A stretch of DNA of 64,000 bases from Pezizomycotina sp. ARF18. Taxonomy: Eukaryota; Ascomycota. The first letter of the stretch is position 1. Each line of letters opens with the position of its first letter. Location: the NCBI GenBank assembly GCA_002224055.1, contig AZLU01000036.1:105106-169105 (forward strand), read 5' to 3'. The notes beneath the pieces are model-generated. The model did no database searches, was not told where the DNA came from, and saw only the letters and a program-made list of their open reading frames with translations. The translations under genes were made by a program, and so were the position numbers. This document shows positions 47,666 to 58,152 of the stretch, piece after piece.

Positions 47666-49968
47666 GCTATATAATTTCTAAGCCATATATTTTAAAGTTA
47701 CTGATCGCGAAATTGTGTTGTTGGAGATGCGCATGATATTCTTCCCGGTTCTGGTATTCCTCGAGGCTATTGTCGGAAGTGGATAATGAAGAGAATTTTT
47801 GGAAAGAGCAGAGTTTAAGATGCGTCTGTATCCACCGGATGCTTTTGGTGCAAAAATATTTTAGTTCGCGAAAGGTTCTGCGAAGTACGTAATAGCGGCC
47901 AGGAGCGAAAACTGGTTTTTGGTGTTTGAGGGAATTTCAGTTCAATGTCGGTTTTTGTGATATTGTCATTTCTTGGTTTTATGTTTTTCATGTTACCAAA
48001 TAATCATAGCCTGCATATAATCTAACGCTCATGATCAACTTTATGAGTATTTCTCCAACTGGAGCGAGGTCGTAGAAGATAGGCAGATTGCCACGAGATC
48101 ACACATTTGGTTAACTTTGCCTACTGATTTGACTTAATTAATAAACCCTTCTTTATTGAATTGTTCCCTACTGGACTGTGTTCTTTGTTTCCGCGTAGGA
48201 AAGTAACTCCACAGACCTGTGCCAGATCTGGAGGGTGACCAAGTTCTCTCTCTTGCATCTTAGGTTGGATATCATGATTGAAATACTTTATTATGCTTCT
48301 CAAGAACCATTTTATGACCCGAAGAAAAAATTACACGAGGAAGGATGGCCTCAGTACTATAGTAACGGTGTGGAGATTATACCACATATCAAACACATTA
48401 GGTCTAACCTCAATTGAGATTCCATAGCTCTTAATTAAATGGTTACCATTATACTGCGCCTCGAGACAGACTTCAGATCCAAAGGTAATTATACTTCCTA
48501 CAGTTTTTTTCAACCATCTCATATCTAGTTTCTGGGCCGCTGCCATTGTCCAATAATTCCTCCGCGTCCATCGACTAACTTACCATCAAGCACGTGTGGT
48601 TCACCGGAAGCATGATGCCCAGTATGAGAGTAGGACCCCTGTTTTAGCAAAACCAGTGCATGTTAAATACATCCGAGCCCTTTATAGAGGCCTAGATGTA
48701 AGAAGTAGAGTTGGTATAGCGCTTACTTGAAAATTTAAGTCATTCATACTTACTATTGCTTTTATCAATTTGGTAGCGTTAATTTATTTTTCTCTGCCTT
48801 AGAGAGAAGCATATGATCAGCTCCAATTTCCCACCCAAGCCTCCCTTCGAAATATAAACGCAATTCTTTGTTTATAACGCAAGAAATAAACTTTTAACCT
48901 TCTTCGCCTAGATAGAGTACACTTCCCCCTTTCGCGATAAAGATAAATAACATATTGCTTTTAATCGCTAAATGTCGCTCATATATCGTAATCCTTCTCC
49001 TAGTTACCAGTATTATAACTCTTTCCCCTTTTCTGTTTTGGGGTTTAAAAATCTCTTTTGATCTTTTACGTACGTGCGTAGTGAAAATCGTTACCAGAAG
49101 CGTTCTCGTTGCCGATACCCGGCTGTCTTGTGCTCGCTTCCTGAAGGTCGTTTGGTAGCTGCCTTGAGGATTTTTGGATTCTTTTCATTGAGAGCCTATT
49201 AAACCGTCTCCACAGTACACGTATTCCTCCCTTCTTTTACATCTGCGATTTTCAGTTTCAATTACCAATCCCTTTTCCAGTCATTTTTGAATCAGAATTG
49301 CCTCGGCTTACGAAGGAATAGGAGTGAGTATTTTTCCTGGAAAAAATCCTATGGTCGTGATTCAGAACATGAGCGACAAAATTTCAGAAATCTGTCAAAA
49401 ATCATGTTCTGAGTTCCTTATCATATTAATGGTTTTTTCAACACGCTCTTCGGTCAAAGCTCTTTGAGAAGATTTCCACTCCAAAAACTACAGCTAAGCT
49501 TTCGAATAACACGGGAACTTGCATAAGGCAGAAGCGAGACGGTTTGAGACGGTTTACAGGGACCGGTGCTCAATACGGCAGGAGATGGTTGAAACAGCAA
49601 GAATTAACTCGAGAAAAACAGCGGTTAAGGAAAGCGCTGATTCACGCTGGAATGATTGCAAATCATGCAGATAATGATGGTAGCACAAGAGGGTTGACCT
49701 AAACAGCGAAAACTCTGTTCTTGTATGAAGTTGAATGATTTTGTGTTAATATGGACAACGGCCGCAGTTTTTTCTGTGCGTTTTGACACTATATACATCT
49801 AGAAAAAAAATAAATCGTGACCGTGAAAAGTAATAGAAAAAGAAGAGTCACAAACACCGTTTATTAAGATAAAACAAAAGCCATGATATAGAAAAAACCC
49901 AATGCCAAAAGATAAGAACGCCGTTTTTGTTTTGTAAATCATAAAAATATTATATGTACCGGGGGTGA
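47666..49968. other. AT-rich spacer
   Basis: No supported gene. Short ORFs at 48121-48546 and 48955-49158 lack family signal. Confidence 0.45.
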
Positions 49969-50686
49969 CTAGTGTTTGTTCCCGTCTCCTGTTCGACTTT
50001 GTCGCTGGTTTTCGTTGCAAGGCCGTTTCCGTCCATTCGAAAGGTTTCCCTTCTCCTTCGCTTCTTTCGGTGTTGGACATGTAATCTGAGCGTCGTGTGT
50101 AACGTAAGGAATGGAGGCGTAAGATGTCTGCCGTTTTACGTCATATCTTTTGCAATTCTTGACGCTGTCGAAGCTACTCCGTGGTGTGCATCCATCGCCC
50201 TGTTAGGTTGAATTATTAGCCTTCTAATTTCTTATTTTTTTTTTTTTTTTTTTTTTTTCTTTTTTGCTATACTGGGAAAATTACACCTAAGCTGGTATAC
50301 TTACACCTTCGCCTCTTCCGCTGCAGCAGTAGTGAATAGCGTATCCCGATGTCTGACCAGCAAACTGTGGATCGTTCTTTACATATCCGAAGATACCTAG
50401 TAAAAGCGATGATGTCAGTAAAAAAGAAAGCCATGTATGATATTGAGACATTCGACTGTTATAAATTCGCAAAATTTTTGAGAAAAGTGCGACATGAGTC
50501 CGAAGAAAGAAAAAGTGGAAGAATAGACGTACATGACTTTCCGAAATCGAACATGCACCAGTACTCTTTAGAGCCCGACGGACAGACGGTGGCACTCGAT
50601 AGGTCTTCGAGTTCGGTTGGTGAGGCCGGTGCCGCGGAAGCGAAGGCCGCGAGCCCTAAGATGATGTAGACGGCGGATAGCTGCAT
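49969..50686 (-). CDS. Small secreted EYWC-family protein, copy B, with C-terminal extension
   Basis: The clearest copy: exons 50686-50533, 50396-50305 and 50199-49969 join without any frame problem into 158 residues. It has signal peptide MQLSAVYIILGLAAFASA, then VCPSGSKEYWC and GKSC (a Cys codon split T|GT by the first intron, GTACGT...CTAG). Exon 2 gives YAIHYCCSGRG and ends at a GTAAGT donor. Exon 3 gives GDGCTPRSSFDSVKNC. Unlike copies A and C, which stop right after this motif, copy B runs on for about 60 residues, with a basic, Gln/Arg/Asn-rich tail and two more cysteines. The extension could be real or reflect a lost stop. The intron between exons 2 and 3 contains a T-run of about 30. 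Confidence 0.72.
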
Positions 50687-50689
50687 TGT

Positions 50690-52478
50690 TCTTTTGGAGA
50701 GATTTGGATATCGATAGATAGCTGTAACTTTTCTGTTTATTGCGTGCTACGGTGGCTGATGGGATTATCCAAGAAAAAGAACTCAGTATGCAATAGAGCT
50801 TTTTTCAAGAAGTGGACATCAGGGGAGTTTTATTTCGAAAAGTCCTTCTCCTCCCTGTGTATTGTACGTGTCTTGGATTTTCTAGAAGCCTAATTTTTCT
50901 TTGTGTCGGTTGTTGGGTTTTGTGCTGGGATTCTATGTCAAGGGAAATTTCGGCAAGGAACGGATTCCCGAATGGAAGGTGGTATTTTTAGTTATAGGTT
51001 TCTGCCTTGTCTCGTAAAACCACCAAACACCACCATACAACGGCTGCTTCTTCTTTTTGAACCTCCTCCCCTTTTATTGTACTCCCGTAAGCTCAGAGGG
51101 CGATCGCGAAAGGCGAAGACTTCCGATTCGAGCAATATTCCAGAAGGAAAAGTGGTGGCTCTGTTTTTGTCTTATCGATGCAATTAACTTGAAGCAAGTG
51201 GTGAAAGATTTTAATATTTTGGGAATTTTTCCGGTTACCAGACACTAGTGAGGTCTTCGGATATGTAGCTTCGTACAGAGTGTTGGCGTTTTGGAAGGCT
51301 CGTATGTTTGTTATAGAGAAATTTTGAACATCCTTGAGAAAGTGAACGGGGGAATCTTTGACTTTTTATTTCTAAACAAGAAGATTTGCAAATTACGGAT
51401 TAACGTGAATGCGTTCTGATAAAATGAACTGGCGATCATCAATTTTTGGCGAAGCCGCAGCTTGAATGCATCATGGACGCAAATTCCCGCTATTACTATA
51501 CCGGCTACCGTTGCCAAGCACGCCCCCCCCCCCCCAAGGTCCGCAAACGTAGACGAGACAGGGAATGTGCATACCTCATTTCGTCGAGCTCCGCGATTTT
51601 TTGTTTGAAAGAACAAGGAATGATACCTGGAATCATGTTCGTGTCGTGATCAATGATAGGGAAAAATAAAAATGCCTCATGATAATCGGTCGGAGAATTT
51701 TGTTTGCTTGAACGCCCCAGCCGTGTACCCGTGTGAAGGAAGTAAGTAAATTAAAGGGCAATTTTATGGGGTGTCGTTCTTTTTTCACGGTTGGTCGCAC
51801 GCCCCGTACCCTCGGTCGCTGTCAAACGCTAAAACCCGGAGCTGGTACTATAAAAACTGTAAAAAGGAAACGAGCGGTGACACGGGCCTATCCTTGCCCT
51901 AAAGGTTTGTCAATAAATCGTCAGATCAGGATATAAGTCCATGAGCGATCATGTTTTAGGCACGGACGCAAATAATTTGGAGATAAAAACTGTTTGTATT
52001 CGGTTTTTTTTTTTTTTTTTTTTTTTTCCTGTAGAAAGTAAATAATGAGTGGTGTAAATCGCGGAAAGATTAACCCGAGATCTTCAGTCGCTAATTTTGT
52101 TTGCTTTGATAGGCTTATATATTGATTGACCTTTAAGAGACTATCTTAAGCTTGGAAACATGATGTTTAAGGGGAAACAAAGAGAAAAACAAGAGTACGC
52201 CGTTAATAATAAAAGAAAACCATTTGAAATCCTTTTAAGCCCAGAGATTTTCTAATGAAAGACTCTTTTTAGGCATTAGTATAAGGAAGACATGAAATAA
52301 GAAAGAAAAACAATAGCCGTTGATGATTGAAAGAAAAAAAAAAAAAAAACAAATCCAATGAACGCCGTTTTAATAAATTTTTCCGTGATCCCATTATAGT
52401 TTTTTTTGGTTTCGCGTGATAAGATAGTAAAGAAAAAACCTTCCTACCCTTCTTTTCTGAAGCTCTGTTCTGGAAGAA
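50690..52478. other. Spacer between copies B and C
   Basis: No supported gene. It contains a C-run near 51526-51535 and a T24 tract at about 52004-52027. Small ORFs on both strands at 50903-51936 show no motif. Confidence 0.45.
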
Positions 52479-52989
52479 CTAGATCTTGTAGCAACCATGA
52501 ACGCTGTCGAAGCTGGTGAAGCTAGTCATACCGTCGGCACCAGCACCCTAGAACAAACAAGGAGGAAAGTTTGTTAGCTGCTGGCTTTGTGAGAGGAAAA
52601 TAAAACAAGTGTTTAAGAATAATATAAGATATAATTGAAGTAGTATATATCTCTTCAAGCAAGGAAAAGGGAAGAAGAATTAACTGGAAGGGGAAAGAAC
52701 TTACAAAGTCCTCCCATTGCAGCAGTAGTGATAAGTGTAAATCTGACCCTGGAAGTCGAGGATTTACCCTGCGGGGTGAGGCCTGTATTGTACAAGGGAA
52801 GGTTAGTATATGGTATGATTGTGGAAACAGCAAGCAAGTAAAAGCAAATGAAGATCTTCATACAGGTCCTGGCACTAGAGTACATGCACCAATATTCACT
52901 ATAACCCTAGGGCACCGGGCGGCAGGTGCGGGAACAGCCGAGGTGAAGGCAGTGAGCCCAAGGATGCTGAGGATGGCAGTGATCTTCAT
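52479..52989 (-). CDS. Small secreted EYWC-family protein, copy C (frame-shifted)
   Basis: The signal peptide MKITAILSILGLTAFTSA is followed by VPAPAARC. Exons are 52989-52864, 52782-52705 and 52547-52479. After the first Cys the frame shifts within a GGG run, and the next frame reads SEYWCMYSSARTC, with the third Cys codon split T|GC by the intron as in copy B. Exon 2 starts LTPQGK, shifts at a CC run, then reads IYTYHYCCNGR. Exon 3 reads GADGMTSFTSFDSVHGC and ends YKI-stop. Each of the three disturbances (including the exon 2 donor phase) is removed by lengthening a homopolymer by one, so the gene is probably intact in the organism. Predicted length is about 93 residues. Confidence 0.66.
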
Positions 52990-54834
52990 TTTCGTAATCT
53001 TGGTTGAGGGAAACGTTCGTGAAATTGTAGATCAAGAAGGACTTGGAGTTTGAGCTTTGATTTGCTTTAAGCTTTGAGCTTTATCGAGGAGTAAGAGGTT
53101 TTTATTTCGTAAAGAGAATTTTTTTAAGAGGTGATTGTGATTTTTATTTCGTTGATGTTAGGTTGACGAGTTGGAGGTTTGTGGAAGTGGAGCTTTAGAA
53201 GGCGGAAACGAGGTCAGCGATTTTCTTTTTAAAGGCTTCAAAAAAATAAAAATAAAATAAAAATAACTTCTTCACTTGGCAGAAAAAAAGGTTCTAGAAG
53301 GTTTACTTATTTAATTTTTATTTCGCTCTTTGTCATAGCAGTAGAAGAAGTAGATAGGACAATGAGAAGACTTATTCAAGTTCTTTCTGTGTGGACGATG
53401 CTTAGACAATGGATATTTCCGATCTAGAAATGCAGGAAGCATACGGACACAATTCTAGAGAACGCCACAAGCTAAAGATAAAGTCCGAAGGAAAGATAAA
53501 GCGGAGTTTTTCCATGGGGCCGTAACCTTGCATGGAAGGACACGCTTTCCATGCATTAATCCCCAAGTGCTGCGAAAGGGCCTATCATATTTAAGGCTAA
53601 GGGTGATGATAAGATATTAGCTCACATACCGAGATTCGTGATAGCTGTTTTTGACGCGGCACTAGCCTGTGAGCTATTGGAAATTTATAGATTTTGGCGT
53701 GATAGATGAAAGTAATCTTGGTCGAGAGCTTGTCTAGGAGATGGAGGTTCTCTTTGTGTAGGAAGAAAATAAAGCCTTTTACACCTGCGCGAAAGCGAGC
53801 GAGTCTGATGCTGATACATCCGATAGATCTATAGAAGATAATGAAGAGCGGTAAAAGAAGGCTGTAGGTATTTCTACGCTGAAAGCGATATGCTACATTA
53901 TACAATTCTTCTCTTGAATGGGATCAAAGCTAACTAACGGAAGGAAGCAGGTTTGAATACCTTCCTTGTCAAATTGTAATACATAATCATAGAAAAATGA
54001 CGAGTACAACGTTGGAACCCTTTATTGGCATTTTATGCGCAAATAGAATAACAACGAACAGTCCTTCAAAATCAAAGCAAACAGCTTGAATTAACAAACG
54101 ATTGCTACCAAGCATGTGACTAAGTGTGTTAGGCACTGACCATGACGCAGATATAGTACCAATTTTGTTTGTTTTCCGGAGCTTTGACTTTATATAGTAC
54201 TTATTCTATAGGCTAAGCTAGACCGCAATTTGGTGATAGTACGTATATATGTGCGATCAACTTTTGCCGCTCAAGGAAGATATGAAGATCGTGAAATATC
54301 CGAGCAAGTCTAGCTCTACCACCTCTTTGCGGGTTTCAGAGTTGTTCTAATGCCACTTTTAGCACTCCATTTATTTCTTTCATGAACCAATATGGTTTCA
54401 AGGCTTTTGGACACTTCCGAGGCGCGGCCCCGATGGTAATGGTTACTATTGTGTGGTTTTAGAGGTCCAGCGATCCACTGGGCCTTTTAACTTAGAAAGA
54501 CTAAGCATTGTTTGTCCAGAGCTGGTTCGAAAGCTGGCGGATGTATGGGAAGCACTCTTAAACTAAAGCAATTCTCCTAGTCTACATTCTCACTTCTATG
54601 GCACTCATTTCTGCAGTACCTTTCGATCTTAAAAATTTACTCAAGTCAGTGCACTATATATTTTTTTAAGGAGGCAATTTTATCATTCGCAAAGACGATT
54701 AGAAATATCCGCCCTTCATTTGTCTAAAAATACAAGATGATAATTCTAGAATGGGTTACAAAAAACTAGTTTCCGAGGGCTAGTCAAACAGGGAGTTGTG
54801 ATCAATCGTTACAACGCGCTTCTGCTATATCCGT
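52990..54834. other. AT-rich spacer
   Basis: No supported gene; the 102-codon minus-strand ORF at 53597-53905 is low-complexity and lacks a family. Confidence 0.45.
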
Positions 54835-55280
54835 TTACTGCTTCTCATCCTCCTCCCAGTTCGCCGATACGACAATGTCATCGCCCTCATCTCCAATCAT
54901 GATAGCAGCAGAGCGCTTGGCGTACTCCGGCTCCTCGCCCCTCATATCGAGAACGACCCTGTAAGCAATAAGAGTGTTACCGTCGTTGAGGTAAATTGTG
55001 TGCTTGCCCTTAGACATGAAGTCCAGCTCCCCGTCAATGCGAGAGGTCCCATTTCGGAGGCTTTAGCGTCGGTCTTGGACTTATCAATCAGGACGTTGTT
55101 GATGGAGACGACGGATGCGTGACCCTTGCCTTTGTTGAAGTTCCAGTTGACGGCGAACTGGACTTCCAGAGGGAAGTGCAGGTTGGAAGGCGGCTTGCCG
55201 TTGTGAACGTGACTGAGGGTAACGTTGGCGGACTTGTTGTGCCAGATAGGGGCGCGGGCGGCGAGAGCGAGAGAAGGCAT
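54835..55280 (-). CDS. Unrecognised small soluble protein, about 148 residues
   Basis: The frame starts MPSLALAARAPIWHNKSANV at 55280. It continues through VQFAVNWNFNKGKGHASVV and shifts after SEMG at a GGG run near 55050. It then continues through IDGELDFMSKGKHTIYLNDG to AAIMIGDEGDDIVVSANWEE and ends at TGA 54835-54837. One added G joins both parts into about 148 residues. The alternation of hydrophobic and polar residues suggests an all-beta fold. There is no signal peptide or membrane segment. I considered fungal immunomodulatory proteins and small lectins but see no diagnostic motif. Codon bias is strong, so it is probably well expressed. Confidence 0.62.
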
Positions 55281-57136
55281 TTTTCGAGGTAGGTTGTTTG
55301 AAAGAATGTAGAAGTGGGGATTGGTTAATGATTGTAGTGGCTTTAAAAGCTAGTGTATGAAGAGTGAGGTGATGATGATGAGGCATTTTTATTGACCTGA
55401 GAGATGTTTAAATAGAACATCCTCATAGCAATCATGATTTAAGCTCGACGACAGTTTCTTCGAACGGACACATTTGCTAAGCAAGTTACTAACTAATGTT
55501 ACGATTATTGACATGCCTCGGTAGCGAGGTTGTCGGATAAGGCTGGAGACAAAGAAACGACTGCTCATTTTCGCTTATATTTTCTATAAACTCTTAAGAT
55601 CTTTTACCAAGAGTGGTTTATATTTGTTAAAAGTGTTTTAAAATGCTGAGTTCTAAAAACGCCCTGTCACGATAATAGTGTAAGCGTAGGCGATCTCTAA
55701 AAGAACCCCGCTGAAAATAGTTTTCATATTCGGTTGTCAGAGAGTTCTAGAAGGTCAGGCTTAGGCGATATCCGCGAGCCCTACTGATTCTACGTGACGG
55801 AACATGTTTATCAAAGACAAGATGACAAGGAGACTCGGGGAATTAATTACTAATATATCTATGGTCTGTTCGATTTTAAATCGTCCATACACTTGCCAAG
55901 CGAATACGAGCCGCCGCCGCTTCGGTTCCCTTCGATTGGAAGGTCCCGGATATCGCCCAACGGTTGCATGTCTTCAATACGACACGCTCGAGACGTGTCG
56001 TTCGTGTCAAAAGGCGAAGGCGAGCGAAGATAGCGGGCTGAACTTGAGACTCTAGGCATATTGCTCTGGTCAGATACAAGCGACCTTAGGAATGTCCAGA
56101 TGAAATTCTGTAACGGACTCGATTTCTTTAATTTAAGATGCACGAGGGTTTTTCAATGTATCTGCCGATGAACCACGGTTTGTTCTGAAAGTTGCCAATC
56201 GGTAAGTTTCAAGAGCGATTTGAGGGTGGACCCTGCATTATAAACGATACTCCTTCAATTTTGTTTGGTGTAACCAGACGTCGAAGAGATCCTCTGATTC
56301 TTGATAGCCAAGACCTTGTCAAAAGTCCTTTGTCAATTTCAGTCAGATAGTTTACCGTCACTTCAGCCTCACTACGACAGGATCAGGGATTAGCAGAGCT
56401 AGGCTACGTTCCTGAAGAGCTCTTGTTTCCTTTAACTTTCTCCTACGGCACCCCATCACTTATACTATAATAATTGAGCTCTTACCACATCGGATTACAT
56501 TGCTTTGCAGGCACAACCTAGATACTGTATCGAAGCCCCAGGCAATTCAAGAATATCCTGCTATGGCACAATTAATGAAAATCCGGCTCGTCGCGCGTAC
56601 TAATACTGCGATGGGTCTGCATACAGGTCTTAGCCTTTAATCTATTTCCAAAGATGTTCATCCGATGTCATTTGATTCCCGAGGCAGAAAGAATTGGCCG
56701 CGCTGTGTCAGAGATGTAGTACATGAAGGACGGTCATGACTTAATGCCGCTTACACATCGATAACTCGGGTATGAGAGGCATGAGCAGTACAGATAATAT
56801 CCCGGATTGTCTCAATGACGGTTTTTCCAATGGTCCGAACCGGGGTAAAATCGCCCCTGAGTAATCTGATCAACAAGAACTGTATGCTAGACGTGATATG
56901 TTCTCGGAGTTTATTATGAAGAAAAGCCCTCTTTCTCTTATTCTTTCCTCTTCTTTAGGACAAAAATGTGTCTGATTCATCATCTCATCGTCGTGCCATT
57001 GGAAAAGGAGAAACCTTCTGAAATAGAATTTCTAGCTAGGCTTGCGAAGATCTCCTGACCGTCAATCTCATACTGTAGTCTTAAATCCGTATTGGAGTAC
57101 GCTGGGTTGTATGGGGTGTAATCTCAACGTCTCATA

Positions 57137-57167
<31 letters not shown>

Positions 57168-57448
57168 AGACAGGAAAGAGATTTGCTAGTTGATTTATGA
57201 GAACATCTGCGCGTAATCTTGCTTACGAGGAACTGAATCGCATTTCTGGATTTGAAATAGTGGAATTTTAAAGTATTATATTACATATTATATACTACAA
57301 AAGAAAATTAAACAAAACAAAGATGAAGCTTAAGAAAGGACAGAAAAAAAAAGAAAACGAAAAGTAAACAAAGGAAACCAAGTAACTGAAAAAAAAATGT
57401 GAACCCGGAACTCCTTTACAAATATTTGATTTTAAAAGTTTGAATAAC
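55281..57448. other. AT-rich spacer with a GC-richer patch
   Basis: At 55859-56060 a GC-richer patch has open frames on both strands. The minus-strand one (FDTNDTSRACRIEDMQPLGD) has coding-like composition but no recognised family. The rest is AT-rich, with a T22 tract at 57139-57160. No other gene is supported. Confidence 0.4.
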
Positions 57449-58152
57449 TCATTCCTTACGCCCCATAAATTTTGACGTCTTTGATATTTTGCACTTCGGC
57501 GCCTCAATGACTTCATCTTGTCTATCCTCTGTATCCTCAATCCATATGTGGCATTGATTAAGAGCGCAGTGCCCATGCGCTCTAGTTAGACATTTCATCT
57601 TTGCGCCTTGTCGTTCGACCGGCTTGTATGCTTCCTCTAGTCTCATCCAGATCGCGAAGGCGGAGTCCATATCGCATTGGTTCTGAACGTGATACGCATC
57701 GTAGTCGAAGCAATGGAAGAGCGAATCGTCGATCGAGCAGAGGATAATGCAAACGGCGCGCGCCATCTTGGCCCTGTGAGCCGATACCTGTACGCCAGGT
57801 CTTCCATCTCTTCGCATTCAATATAATCCAATAGGCCCTCTTCGTCGAGTAGCGCGCGCATGCGCCACGACCATGGCCTGTAGTTCATTGCGCTTCGAAG
57901 CGGCGGGACAGAAATGCTTTTGACGGTGCGGACTGGCTCGGGAGTAGGTGGTACTTTGCCCCGCCGGCGCGGAGGGGAGCTAGCGCGGCTGGTGCATCGG
58001 CTATCTGGCCGCTCTATGTAATCTCGCGGGTCTAAGCGGTCCGGCTTGTCGGAAATATCCGGTTTTGATAAACCTTTGTTGGATAGCCGGCGAAGTTCTG
58101 TCGGTGAGTTTCTGCGACTGGCATATAATGGCGGGGTGTGAAGTAGTCTTTC
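57449..58152 (-). mobile_element. Isolated Ty1/copia-type Gag fragment
   Basis: A minus-strand frame open from about 58152 has a Pro/Ser/Arg-rich N-terminal part (PPRRRGKVPPTPEPVRTVKS). It then enters a Gag-polyprotein (UBN2-like) segment with NYRPWSWRMRALLDEEGLLD. The frame shifts at a GGG run near 57773 and continues with VCIILCSIDDSLFHCF and AFAIWMRLEEAYKPV, which fit the helical capsid-like region of copia Gag. It ends at 57449. No protease, integrase, reverse transcriptase or LTR is visible on either side. It is either a relic or a Gag-derived host gene; the AT-rich flanks favour a relic. Confidence 0.62.
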
